From the NCBI GenBank assembly GCA_052387855.1, contig JBQTIT010000025.1, positions 1 to 64,000 of the forward strand: 64,000 nt of DNA. The letters are read 5' to 3'. Below the pieces are notes generated by a model, which was not told the origin of the DNA, did no database searches, and saw nothing but the letters and a program-made list of their open reading frames with translations. The position numbers and the translations under genes were made by a program. The stretch's first letter is position 1; each line of letters opens with the position of its first letter. Shown here one piece after another: positions 45,468-53,161 of this stretch. This DNA is from CAIYZT01 sp052387855. Its GTDB lineage: Bacteria > Pseudomonadota > Alphaproteobacteria > Rhodobacterales > Rhodobacteraceae.

Positions 45468-45551
45468 TGTTAGCGTCAAACGGCGGGCCGCAAAAGCCCC
45501 CTGCTTTTTCTCTTGCCGGTCCGGCGATCCGTCGCTATGATAGCGCTAACA
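45468..45551. promoter_or_regulatory. Two LacI-type operator candidates
   Basis: TGATAGCGCTAACA (45538-45551) is a near-perfect palindrome around TAGCGCTA, and TGTTAGCGTCAAA (45468-45480) repeats the TGTTAGCG half. Both lie 30-113 bp before the LacI-family start, with about 70 bp between centres, which suits looping and autoregulation. Confidence 0.6.
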
Positions 45552-45679
45552 GGCCCGGCACTGCCGGACTGGCGATATCCGGCGCGTTCTGCAAGCTCTC
45601 AACTTGGACGCATCGGACCTTGGGGGAAGCGGTGGGCCAAAAGTCGCTTCCCCTTTTCATTTCCGCCGCGCCGGGGAAC

Positions 45680-45708
45680 TTGCCGAGCGGGCCCAAGCCC
45701 GCTAGAAC
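45680..45708 (+). promoter_or_regulatory. Candidate promoter of tRNA-Arg
   Basis: TTGCCG (45680-45685) and TAGAAC (45703-45708) are 17 bp apart, the -10 ending 16 bp before the tRNA 5' end. Each hexamer matches consensus at four positions. Confidence 0.55.
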
Positions 45709-45724
45709 GGGCCGCGAAGATGTG

Positions 45725-46046
45725 GTCTGCGTAGCTCAGCTGGATAGAGCACAGGATTCCTAAAGCATAATTGGGCGCTCCGTTTGGAAACGGCGGGGTG
45801 GATCTGCTCAAAGTCGGGGAAAGCTGCGGCGCGCTTGCGCCATGCCGATCCCGAGCCAAGCCCGGCGGGAAACCGGCGGGAAGGTGTAGAGACTGGACGG
45901 GCAGGGCCTGGGGGCGTTCGCGCCTATGGCCAAGGGACAGTCCAGACCACGAACCAAGGTCTTTGCCGGAGGCAGGGACCTGGGCGGCGAAAGCCGAAGT
46001 GGTACGAATCCTGGGGCCGTGGGTTCGAATCCCGCCGCGGACACCA
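45725..46046 (+). tRNA. tRNA-Arg (CCT) interrupted by a group I intron
   Basis: The exons are 45725-45761 and 46007-46046 and splice to a 77-nt tRNA. The acceptor GTCTGCG pairs with CGCGGAC, the D arm is GCTC-AGCTGGATA-GAGC, and the anticodon stem CAGGA (5' exon) pairs with TCCTG (3' exon). The loop is TTCCT plus AA, giving anticodon CCT. The T arm is GTGGG-TTCGAAT-CCCGC and CCA is encoded. The break falls after anticodon position 36. An unspliced scan would miss this gene. Confidence 0.93.
45762..46006 (+). other. Group I intron (IC3-like), no ORF
   Basis: The 245-nt insertion has the junctions of a group I intron: the 5' exon ends in T and the intron ends in G. It has a P2-like hairpin CCGTTT-GG-AAACGG (45780-45793), the P/Q-type block GATCCCGAGCCAAGCCC (45847-45863), the R-type block AAGGTGTAGAGACTGGAC (45881-45898) and the S-type block GGGACAGTCC (45934-45943). 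GACTG (45891-45895) can pair with CAGTC (45938-45942) as P7. GGG at 45773-45775 may act as guide against the CCT exon end. It resembles the known tRNA-Arg(CCU) intron of Agrobacterium. No homing endonuclease is encoded. Confidence 0.9.
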
Positions 46047-46054
46047 TCTTTGCC

Positions 46055-46085
46055 AAAGGGCCCGAAGCGCTGCTTCGGGCCCTTT
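46055..46085. terminator. Bidirectional terminator between tRNA-Arg and gmaS
   Basis: AAAGGGCCCGAAGC (46055-46068) and GCTTCGGGCCCTTT (46072-46085) form a perfect 14-bp stem with a 3-nt loop and T-tracts in both directions. It ends tRNA-Arg on the plus strand and gmaS on the minus strand. Confidence 0.85.
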
Positions 46086-46089
46086 CGCA

Positions 46090-47397
46090 TCAGATGTCCA
46101 AGGTGTTGTCGGTTTCCCACTTCGAGAAGTGCGAGGCGTAGCTGTTCCATTCCTGATGCTTGAGCTTCAGATAGGCCGACGAGAAATCCTCGCCCATCAT
46201 CGCCTTCAGCGTCTTGTCCTTGTCGTATTCGCGCAAGGCGTCCAGCATGTTCAGCGGCAGCTTGGGCGCGTTCCTGACCGTGTGGCCCATCTGGTACATG
46301 TCGATGTCATGGCGCGGGCCGGGGTTGGCCTTGGTCCGCACGCCGTCAAGGCCGGCCGCAAGAATGACCGCCTGCATCAGGTAAGGATTCGCCGCGCCGT
46401 CGGGCAGGCGCAGCTCGAACCGGCCCGGGCCGGGCACGCGCACCATGTGGGTGCGGTTGTTGCCGGTCCAGGTCACCGTGTTGGGCGCCCAGGTCGCCCC
46501 GGACGAGGTGCGGGGGGCGTTGATGCGCTTGTAGCTGTTGACCGTGGGGTTGCAGATCGCGGCAAGCGCGCTTGCGTGCTTCATGATGCCGCCCAGAAAG
46601 TGGCGGCCCTGATCCGACAGGCCCAGTTCCTTGGACTTGTCGGCAAAGGCGTTGGTCTTGCCATCGAGCGACCAGACCGAGATATGCGCATGGCACCCCG
46701 AGCCGGTCAGCCCCTTGAAGGGCTTGGGCATGAAGGTGCAGCGCAACCCGTGCTTTTCGGCAACCGACTTCATCATGAACTTGAAAAAGCTGTGCTTGTC
46801 GGCGGTCTGCAAGACGTCGTCATACTTCCAGTTCATCTCGAACTGGCCGGTCGCGTCCTCGTGGTCGTTCTGATAGGCCTCCCAGCCCAGTTCGAGCATG
46901 TAATCGCAGACCTCGGAGATGACGTCGTACTGACGCATCACGGCCTGCTGGTCGTAGCAGGGCTTTTCGGCGTTGTCGTAGGGGTCGGCGACGCGGTCGC
47001 CTTCGGGGGTCAGAAGAAAGAATTCAGGCTCGACCCCGGTCTTGACGCGCAGGCCCTCTTTCGCGGCCTCGTCGATCAGGTTGCGCAGCACGTTGCGCGG
47101 CGCCTGCTTGACCGGCTTTTCCTCCATCACGCAGTTGGAGGCGAGCCAGGCGACCTCCTTCTTCCAGGGCAACTGGATGGCCGATTCCGGGTCGGGCACC
47201 GCCATCATGTCGGGATGCGCCGGTGTCAGGTCCAGCCAGGTGGCGAAACCGGCAAAGCCGGCGCCGTCCACCGCCATGTCATTGATCGCCTGTGTCGGCA
47301 CCAGCTTGGCGCGCTGGCCACCGAACAGATCGGTGTAGGACACCATGAAGTACTTGACGCCCTTGTCCTTTGCCCATTTGGCGAGGTCTCTGGCCAT
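46090..47397 (-). CDS. gmaS: Gamma-glutamylmethylamide synthetase (GlnA-like)
   Basis: The 435-residue enzyme has the glutamine synthetase catalytic fold: VEPEFFLLTPEGD near 124, GQFEMNW near 185, TGSGCHAHISVW near 232 and the NRTHMVRVPGPGRFELRLPDGAANPY block near 312. It is shorter and diverged from GlnA I, and its place directly after mgsABC identifies it as the ATP-dependent ligase that joins monomethylamine to glutamate. The type III/GlnT label is used for the same family. It ends at a strong terminator. A hairpin repeat separates it from mgsC, so its expression relative to mgs could differ. Confidence 0.9.
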   Translation of the reverse strand: MARDLAKWAKDKGVKYFMVSYTDLFGGQRAKLVPTQAINDMAVDGAGFAGFATWLDLTPAHPDMMAVPDPESAIQLPWKKEVAWLASNCVMEEKPVKQAPRNVLRNLIDEAAKEGLRVKTGVEPEFFLLTPEGDRVADPYDNAEKPCYDQQAVMRQYDVISEVCDYMLELGWEAYQNDHEDATGQFEMNWKYDDVLQTADKHSFFKFMMKSVAEKHGLRCTFMPKPFKGLTGSGCHAHISVWSLDGKTNAFADKSKELGLSDQGRHFLGGIMKHASALAAICNPTVNSYKRINAPRTSSGATWAPNTVTWTGNNRTHMVRVPGPGRFELRLPDGAANPYLMQAVILAAGLDGVRTKANPGPRHDIDMYQMGHTVRNAPKLPLNMLDALREYDKDKTLKAMMGEDFSSAYLKLKHQEWNSYASHFSKWETDNTLDI

Positions 47398-47422
47398 GCT
47401 GCTAACTCCCTGTCGCTATTTT

Positions 47423-47479
47423 GTAGGGTGGGTTTTCAACCCACCGCCTGCGCAAAGGTGGGGTAGAACCCCACCCTAC
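47423..47479. repeat. Twin-hairpin repeat between mgsC and gmaS
   Basis: GTAGGGTGGG and CCCACCCTAC bracket two hairpins: GGTGGGTT/AACCCACC (47427-47445, loop 3) and GGTGGGGT/ACCCCACC (47457-47475, loop 3). The layout is that of a REP/BIME-like dispersed element. It fills most of the 88-bp gap and may trim or stabilise the operon mRNA. Confidence 0.75.
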
Positions 47480-47485
47480 GTGATT

Positions 47486-48814
47486 TCAAAACCCACCGGT
47501 GCGGCCGGGGATCCAGCTTGTGCCCGCGACCGGCACGCCTGCCATGGCGGCGGCCTCGATGGTCAACGAGCAGAGGTCTTCGGGTTCCAGATTGTGCAGG
47601 TGATTCTTGCCGCAAGCGCGGGCGATGGTCTGCGCCTCCAGCGTCATCACCTTGAGATAATTCTTCAGCCGCCGACCACCCAGGATGGGGTCGAACCGGC
47701 CGAACAGCTCGGGGTCCTGCGTGGTGATGCCTGCGGGATCGCGGCCCTCGTGCCAGTCGTCATAGGCATCGGCGGTGGTGCCGAGCTTTTGATACTCGCT
47801 TTCCCATTTCGGGTCATTGTCGCCCAGCGCGATCAGGGCGGCGGTGCCGATGGCCACCGCATCGGCGCCCAGCGCCATGGCCTTGGCGACATCGGCGCCC
47901 GAGCGGATGCCGCCCGAAACGATGAGCTGCACCTTGCGGTGCATGCCAAGGTCCTGAAGCGCCTTCACCGCCAGCGGGATGCAGGCCAGGATCGGCATGC
48001 CGACGTGTTCGATGAACACATCCTGCGTTGCCGCCGTGCCGCCCTGCATGCCGTCCAGCACCACGACATCGGCGCCGGCCTTGACCGCCAGCGCGGTGTC
48101 GTAATAGGGCCGCGCGCCGCCGATCTTGACATAGATCGGCTTTTCCCAGTCGGTGATCTCGCGCAGCTCGTGGATCTTGATTTCCAGATCGTCGGGGCCG
48201 GTCCAGTCCGGGTGCCGGCAGGCAGAACGCTGGTCGATGCCCTTGGGCAGGTTGCGCATCTTGGCCACGCGGTCCGAGATCTTCTGCCCCAGCAGCATGC
48301 CGCCGCCGCCGGGCTTGGCGCCCTGGCCAACGACCACCTCGATCGCATCCGCGCGGCGCAGATCGTCGGGGTTCATGCCGTAACGGCTGGGCAGATACTG
48401 ATAGACCAGCGTGCGCGAATGGCCGCGCTCTTCTTCGGTCATGCCGCCGTCACCAGTGGTGGTGGAGGTGCCGGCGGCAGACGCGCCGCGCCCCAGCGCC
48501 TCTTTCGCCGGGCCAGAAAGCGCGCCAAAGGACATGCCGGCGATGGTCACCGGAATGTCCAGATGGATCGGCTTTTTCGCAAAGCGGGTGCCAAGCCAGA
48601 CATCGGTGGCGCATTTCTCGCGGTAGCCTTCCAGCGGATAGCGGGAGATCGAGGCGCCGAGGAACAGCAGGTCATCGAAATGCGGCAGGTGGCGCTTGGT
48701 ACCGCCCCCGCGGATATCATATATCCCGGTCGCGGCGGCGCGGCGGATCTCGGCGTTGATCGCGGGGGTGAAGGTGGCGGAAAAGCGCGGCGGGGTGCGG
48801 GGAAAATCGGTCAT
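47486..48814 (-). CDS. mgsC: N-methylglutamate synthase subunit C (FMN domain)
   Basis: The 442-residue protein corresponds to the FMN domain of glutamate synthase (GlxD-like): IAGMSFGALSGPAKEALG, GQGAKPGGGGMLLG near 163, KIGGARPYYDTALAVKAGADVVVLDGMQGGT and AIGTAALIALG near 321. It would transfer the methylamino group of gamma-glutamylmethylamide to 2-oxoglutarate with MgsA and MgsB. Where GltB has three [3Fe-4S] cysteines this protein reads AYDDWHEGRDPAG (350-362), without cysteine. ATG 48814 was chosen from the family N-terminus; the longer frame crosses the inverted repeat upstream. Confidence 0.9.
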   Translation of the reverse strand: MTDFPRTPPRFSATFTPAINAEIRRAAATGIYDIRGGGTKRHLPHFDDLLFLGASISRYPLEGYREKCATDVWLGTRFAKKPIHLDIPVTIAGMSFGALSGPAKEALGRGASAAGTSTTTGDGGMTEEERGHSRTLVYQYLPSRYGMNPDDLRRADAIEVVVGQGAKPGGGGMLLGQKISDRVAKMRNLPKGIDQRSACRHPDWTGPDDLEIKIHELREITDWEKPIYVKIGGARPYYDTALAVKAGADVVVLDGMQGGTAATQDVFIEHVGMPILACIPLAVKALQDLGMHRKVQLIVSGGIRSGADVAKAMALGADAVAIGTAALIALGDNDPKWESEYQKLGTTADAYDDWHEGRDPAGITTQDPELFGRFDPILGGRRLKNYLKVMTLEAQTIARACGKNHLHNLEPEDLCSLTIEAAAMAGVPVAGTSWIPGRTGGF

Positions 48815-48849
48815 GCGTCGGGCCCTGAAATGATCATGGAGTGGATTGC

Positions 48850-48945
48850 GGCCCCCTCCCCCCTCGTGGGGGGGGGAGGGGGTGGGGGGGCAAAGCGATG
48901 ACCGGCGACCGGCCCCCCACCCCTCTCCCCTCCCCACGAGGGGGA
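48850..48945. repeat. Long imperfect inverted repeat between mgsB and mgsC
   Basis: A left arm at 48851-48890 (C-rich, CCCCTCGTGGGG core, then G-rich) and its near reverse complement at 48911-48945 (CCCCACGAGGGG core) form arms of about 35-40 bp around a 20-bp centre. The runs of G and C are exceptional for the window. It lies inside the mgs operon and resembles a miniature dispersed element; no ORF is present. Confidence 0.75.
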
Positions 48946-48998
48946 GGGGGAGCGCCGATTTGGCTGATGCCTTGCCTGGTCAAAGGTGAACGCGGACA

Positions 48999-49688
48999 TC
49001 AGTAGGAACTCGCGTTGTCGATGTTGAAGGTATAAAGCTTGCGGGCCGAGCCGTAGCGGCGGAACTCTTCGGGCTTGGCCTTGCCGTCGGCTTCGCCGCG
49101 CTTCAGCAGGTCGGCCAGCAGGGCGATATGTTCGGGCCGCATCTCTTTCTCGATGCAGTCCGCGCCCAGCGACTTGACAGAGCCGCGCACGAAAAGCCGC
49201 GCCTCGTACAGGCTGTCGCCCAGCGCCTCGCCGGCGTCGCCCAGCACCACCAGGTTGCCGGTCTGCGCCATGAAGGCCGACATGTGGCCGATATTGCCAT
49301 GCACCACGATGTCGATGCCCTTCATCGAGATGCCGCAGCGGCTGGAGGCGTTGCCCTTGATCACCAAAAGCCCGCCCCGGCCCGTGGCCCCGGCGTACTG
49401 GCTGGCGTCGCCGTCGATGATGACGGTGCCCGACATCATGTTTTCGGCCACGCCCGGCCCCGCCGAGCCCTTGATGCGGATGGTCGCCTGCTTGTTCATC
49501 CCGGCGCAGTAATAGCCGGTCGATCCGCGCACGGTAATGTCAACCGGCGCGTCGACCCCGGCGGCGATGGCGTGCGCGCCCTTGGGGTTGACCACCTCCC
49601 AGGCGGTCATGTTGGTCTGGCCCTTCAGCGCGTGCAGCGAGGCGTTCAGCGCGCGCAACCCCTGCGCGCCAAGGTCGAAGGTCTGCAT
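48999..49688 (-). CDS. mgsB: N-methylglutamate synthase subunit B (GXGXG domain)
   Basis: The 229-residue protein is the stand-alone version of the C-terminal GXGXG beta-helix of glutamate synthase (GlxC-like), with repeats such as VRGSTGYYCAG, GDASQYAGATGRGGLLVIKGNA and VVLGDAGEALGDSLYEA. In the fused enzyme this domain is structural. It lies 3 bp after mgsA and 184 bp before mgsC, the latter gap filled by the inverted repeat. Confidence 0.92.
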   Translation of the reverse strand: MQTFDLGAQGLRALNASLHALKGQTNMTAWEVVNPKGAHAIAAGVDAPVDITVRGSTGYYCAGMNKQATIRIKGSAGPGVAENMMSGTVIIDGDASQYAGATGRGGLLVIKGNASSRCGISMKGIDIVVHGNIGHMSAFMAQTGNLVVLGDAGEALGDSLYEARLFVRGSVKSLGADCIEKEMRPEHIALLADLLKRGEADGKAKPEEFRRYGSARKLYTFNIDNASSY

Positions 49689-49691
49689 GGA

Positions 49692-50588
49692 TCAGCGCTC
49701 CCAGAAATAGACGGTGGCGGGCTCGGGCTCCCACACGCGGGCATTCTCGATGCCGGGCAGGTTGACGAGGGCGCGGTATTCGCTCCCAAAGGCGACGTAT
49801 TGATCGGTCTCGGCCATCACGGCCGGTTTGCACGCGATGGGATCGCGCACCACGCCAAAACCGTTGTGGGTGCCGACGACAAAGGTGAAAAAGCCGTCCA
49901 GATCGGTCAGGGTCGCCTCAAGCGCGTTGCCCAGGCTCTCGCCCGTTTGCAGCTTGTGGCTGATGAAGGCGGCGCCGACCTCGGTGTCGTTCTCGGTTTC
50001 AAAGGTCATGCCAAGGCGGCGCAGCTCGCGCCGCACGCCGTTGTGGTTCGACAGGCTGCCGTTGTGGACAAGGCACTGGTCCGGCCCGGTGGAAAACGGA
50101 TGCGCGCCCATGGTGGTCACGGCGCTTTCCGTGGCCATGCGGGTATGGCCGATGCCATGGGTTCCGCCCATCCTGGCCACGTCGAACCGGCGGGCAACGT
50201 CCTTGGGCAGGCCGACCTCCTTGAAGATCTCGATGCTGTCGCCGACGCTCATGACCTTGATGCCCGGCCGCAGATGGCCCAGCGCCGAGCGGGCGGCCTC
50301 CATCTGGGCCAGCGGCACCTCGATCACGGCATGGGTGCTTTTCACCAGCACCACCACCGGCTGGCCGATGGCGTCGTGCAGATCGCCCTCAAGATCCTTG
50401 AAATCGGCTTCGGGCCGCGTGGATTGCACGGTGATCTTGCCCAACCCGTCCCGCGCGCCGGAATAGATCGCGATGCCCGCGCTGTCCGGACCCCGGTCGG
50501 TCATGGTGACCAGCATGTCCGCCAGCATCGCGCCCAGGTTCGGCTCAAGCTTTGGGTCCTTGAGGAACAGCCCAACGATACCACACAT
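49692..50588 (-). CDS. mgsA: N-methylglutamate synthase subunit A (class II amidotransferase)
   Basis: The 298-residue protein is a class II glutamine-amidotransferase-like domain (GlxB-like). After removal of Met the catalytic Cys2 is N-terminal (CGIVGLF), and RGPDSAGIA near 33, GHTRMATES near 148 and HNGSLSNHN near 172 follow. In N-methylglutamate synthase it releases methylamine from gamma-glutamylmethylamide. The start is set by that Cys and by AAAGGAG upstream. It leads the mgsABC-gmaS operon from a 236-bp region shared with the divergent permease cassette. Confidence 0.93.
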   Translation of the reverse strand: MCGIVGLFLKDPKLEPNLGAMLADMLVTMTDRGPDSAGIAIYSGARDGLGKITVQSTRPEADFKDLEGDLHDAIGQPVVVLVKSTHAVIEVPLAQMEAARSALGHLRPGIKVMSVGDSIEIFKEVGLPKDVARRFDVARMGGTHGIGHTRMATESAVTTMGAHPFSTGPDQCLVHNGSLSNHNGVRRELRRLGMTFETENDTEVGAAFISHKLQTGESLGNALEATLTDLDGFFTFVVGTHNGFGVVRDPIACKPAVMAETDQYVAFGSEYRALVNLPGIENARVWEPEPATVYFWER

Positions 50589-50736
50589 GGATTCGTCTCC
50601 TTTCAATCGTTCCGGCAGGCTAGCAACATTGCCAGAGCCTTTCAACTGATAAGAAACATTTTTCACCTATCGGGTGGATTGGTGGAAATTCTGTCCTGCG
50701 GCCCGAGGAAAGACTTGACAGAAGGTCGCGCTCGGA

Positions 50737-50751
50737 TTTCCCTATAGAAAA
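50737..50751. promoter_or_regulatory. Degenerate operator-like site before the permease cassette
   Basis: TTTCCCTATAGAAAA resembles the TTTCACT-N2-AGGGAAA site found upstream of the XRE-cupin gene. It overlaps TATAGA, a possible -10, but the nearest TTGACA (50715) is too far (22 bp) to call a normal promoter. The shared 50589-50824 region must drive both mgsABC-gmaS and the cassette. Confidence 0.3.
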
Positions 50752-50824
50752 CAAATTTGCCGGACAGAGAAACGGCGTTGTGGCCCCGCTTGATCCGGCA
50801 AGGAACGGGCCTTGGGAGGGAAAC

Positions 50825-51112
50825 GTGTCTGACCTTAATCAACGGATTGAGGCCATGCACAGACGTGACGTGCAGGTTGCATGGGCGTTTGTCATTGGCC
50901 TCTGGCTCGCGATCATCTTCGTCGCACTCGCAACCTGGAACCTCGCCCCCACGGGCGGGGCACGCACGCTGCTTCTGATCGGGGGTGCCATCGTGCTCTT
51001 GTTCAACACCGCCGCCATCCTGGCCATGCTGCGGCACTACCGCGAGGACCGTGACTTCATCTACGGCCTCGACATCAAGTTCCTGGACGAAGCCAAGGGG
51101 AGGGCCGGCTGA
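50825..51112 (+). CDS. Small two-pass membrane protein, first gene of permease cassette
   Basis: This 95-residue protein is not recognised. It has two hydrophobic segments (about 17-37, AWAFVIGLWLAIIFVALATW, and about 45-67) joined by a short loop and a charged C-terminal tail (HYREDRDFIYGLDIKFLDEA). The GTG at 50825 is preceded by GGAGGG; an in-frame start 45 bp upstream has no such site. One base separates it from the next gene. It begins a six-gene plus-strand unit around the permease, so it may be a subunit or assembly factor of that carrier. Confidence 0.8.
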   Translation: MSDLNQRIEAMHRRDVQVAWAFVIGLWLAIIFVALATWNLAPTGGARTLLLIGGAIVLLFNTAAILAMLRHYREDRDFIYGLDIKFLDEAKGRAG

Positions 51113-51113
51113 A

Positions 51114-51491
51114 ATGGCACATTACACCCCCCCAAAGCAGGGAAAGGTCAGCCAGTTCATCGACGTGATCGTGCTGGTGGTCCTGACGGTCGGCGCGCTG
51201 TTCGTGCCGCTCTGGCTGGGCATGGCCGGCGCCGCCAAGTCGGTTCCCGCGCCGGTCGAGAATCCGACCTGGGAAACCCTGGGACAGACCCCGGCGCAGG
51301 CCGCGAAGTATGAGGCGCTGGGCTATGACCCGGCCTCGGCGCATGACCTGATCCTTGCCCGTTTCGACTACAGCTTTTCGACCGGCGCGCTTTTGGCGAT
51401 GATCGCGGTCATCGTGCTGTACTACGTCCTGGTCCTGCGGTTTTCCGATGTGGAATACCGCGAGGTCATTTCCGAAAAATTCGGCAAGTAG
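51114..51491 (+). CDS. Small two-pass membrane protein, second gene of permease cassette
   Basis: The 125-residue product has two hydrophobic helices, at about 17-40 and 90-112, flanking a periplasmic-sized loop that contains NPTWETLGQTPAQAAKYEALGYDP. The family is unknown to me. A GGAGG lies upstream of the ATG within the end of the previous gene. Equal spacing and the absence of gaps indicate co-translation with the neighbours. The conserved-looking loop could contact a substrate or the permease. Confidence 0.8.
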   Translation: MAHYTPPKQGKVSQFIDVIVLVVLTVGALFVPLWLGMAGAAKSVPAPVENPTWETLGQTPAQAAKYEALGYDPASAHDLILARFDYSFSTGALLAMIAVIVLYYVLVLRFSDVEYREVISEKFGK

Positions 51492-51500
51492 GGGGCCGCG

Positions 51501-51668
51501 ATGGATATGTGGAACTATCTTGAATACGCGGCCTGGGCGCTTTCGGCCCTGTTCGGCCTGCATATGCTGTACGACTGGCTCTCGACCGACCGCAGCTATT
51601 CCGAAGACGTGCTGACCTCATCGCGCGAAGGCGAGCTTGAGGCCATGGCCGAAGAGCACAAGGGGTGA
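51501..51668 (+). CDS. Mini membrane protein (55 aa), third gene of permease cassette
   Basis: This very short gene encodes MDMWNYLEYAAWALSALFGL at its start and ends in EAMAEEHKG. It has one membrane helix (about 8-26) and an acidic cytoplasmic tail. A run of Gs (TAGGGGG) gives it a ribosome-binding site, and its stop is 4 bp before the permease ATG. Codon use matches its neighbours. Gene callers with length limits would miss it. Its position directly before the permease suggests a small carrier subunit. Confidence 0.75.
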   Translation: MDMWNYLEYAAWALSALFGLHMLYDWLSTDRSYSEDVLTSSREGELEAMAEEHKG

Positions 51669-51672
51669 TGAG

Positions 51673-53109
51673 ATGAGCAACACCGACATCACCTCGAAAA
51701 CCATGGACGGCATGGGGCCCCACGGCACCAAGGTCGGCCTCTTGCGGGTGCTGGGCCCGGCCCATGTCTGGGCTCTGGGCGTGGGCATCGTCCTTGTGGG
51801 CGAGTACATGGGCTGGAACTTTGCCGTCGGCAAGGGCGGGGCCTATGCGGCGCTGATCGCCTGCTGGTTCGCTGGCATCCTTTACACCTGCGTCGCCATG
51901 ATCGACAGCGAGGTCACCTCGACCGTCGCCTCGGCCGGGGGGCAGTACACCCAGGCCAAGCACATTGTCGGGCCGCTGATGGCCTTCAACGTCGGCCTTT
52001 ACCTGGTCTTTGCCTATACGATGCTTGAAGCCGCCAACGCGATCACCGCCGGCTACCTCTTTTCGGTGGTGGCCGCGATGTCAGGGCACGAGGCGGCGCT
52101 GGACCAGCAACCCTTCATCATCCTGGTCATCATGTTCCTGGCCTGGCTGAACTATCGCGGGGTTCTGGCGACGCTGACCTTCAACCTGGTGATCACCGCC
52201 ATCGCCTTTGTCGCGATCCTGGTGCTGTTCCTGGCCACCTCGGGCATCGTCGGCGGCGGGATCATGGAGCATGCCGCGCTCTTCGAGGGCCACGAGATGC
52301 CCTATGGCTGGATTGGCGTTCTTGCCGCCATGCACTTTGGCCTGTGGTATTATCTGGGAATCGAGGGCACCACCCAGGCAGCCGAAGAGGTCCGCTCGCC
52401 GGCCCGCGCGCTGCCCTTCGGCACGCTGGCCGGGATCATGACGCTGCTCATCGCCGCGACGCTGACCTGGTACGTCTGCTCGGGCGTGCTGCCGTGGGAG
52501 TTCCTGGGCGACGGCGTCAACGGCTCGGTCGCGCCGCTGTTCGACACCGCGCGCCTGTCGGGCTCGAACGGGCTGGTCTGGCTTCTGGGCTTCGGCACGC
52601 TCTTTGCCACCCTTGCCAGCGCCAACGGCTGCATCAACGATGCCTCGCGGGCCTGGTTCGCCATGGGGCGGGACAAGTACCTGCCGGGCTGGTTCGGCGC
52701 GGTTCATCCGAAGTACCGCACGCCCTACCGGGCGATCGTGTTCCTGGTGCCGCTGGCGGTTCTTTTCGCGCTGTGCGCGCCGCTGGACCAGGTGATCACC
52801 TTCTCGATCCTCTCGGGCCTGCTGGGCTACACCTTCATGCCGCTGAACATGATCCTGTTCCGCCGCAAGTGGCCGCTGAACTCGATCAAGCGCGGGTATG
52901 AACATCCGTTCCACCCGCTGCCCGCCATCACCCTGCTGACGCTCTGCGCCGTCACCTTCTTTGCGGTGTTCCTGGGCTATGGCACCCAGCTTGTGGCGAT
53001 GATCGGCTTTTACATCGTGGTCTCGCTGTGGTTCCACTTCTGGCGCTACCGCTTCGTGAACCGGGGGGCGCAGTTCACCATGCCCTGGCCGAAGCCCGAC
53101 GGCTACTGA
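51673..53109 (+). CDS. APC superfamily permease (ethanolamine/amine-like)
   Basis: The 478-residue carrier has about 12 membrane helices and APC signatures: helix 1 LGVGIVLVGEYMGWNFAVG, SAGGQYTQAKHI near 96 and YYLGIEGTTQAAEEVRSPAR near 230, which is closest to ethanolamine-type permeases. The ATG at 51673 follows AAGGGG and overlaps nothing. Placed between three mini membrane proteins and two unknown genes, and divergent from mgsABC-gmaS, it is a candidate importer of methylated amines or gamma-glutamylmethylamide. The substrate is inferred from context only. Confidence 0.87.
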   Translation: MSNTDITSKTMDGMGPHGTKVGLLRVLGPAHVWALGVGIVLVGEYMGWNFAVGKGGAYAALIACWFAGILYTCVAMIDSEVTSTVASAGGQYTQAKHIVGPLMAFNVGLYLVFAYTMLEAANAITAGYLFSVVAAMSGHEAALDQQPFIILVIMFLAWLNYRGVLATLTFNLVITAIAFVAILVLFLATSGIVGGGIMEHAALFEGHEMPYGWIGVLAAMHFGLWYYLGIEGTTQAAEEVRSPARALPFGTLAGIMTLLIAATLTWYVCSGVLPWEFLGDGVNGSVAPLFDTARLSGSNGLVWLLGFGTLFATLASANGCINDASRAWFAMGRDKYLPGWFGAVHPKYRTPYRAIVFLVPLAVLFALCAPLDQVITFSILSGLLGYTFMPLNMILFRRKWPLNSIKRGYEHPFHPLPAITLLTLCAVTFFAVFLGYGTQLVAMIGFYIVVSLWFHFWRYRFVNRGAQFTMPWPKPDGY

Positions 53110-53161
53110 CCTCATCGCTGGCCCGCCCCATCCCGGGCGGGCCAGCGACCGAAAGCCCCCC

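Noticed and set aside
45784..47466. A 560-codon plus-strand frame across the intron and gmaS
   Set aside because: It runs through the tRNA exon, the intron and the antisense of gmaS, so it cannot be a real gene.
50589..50670. Sigma-54 promoter before mgsA (TGGCAATGTTGC)
   Set aside because: The -24 and -12 elements are three bases too close.
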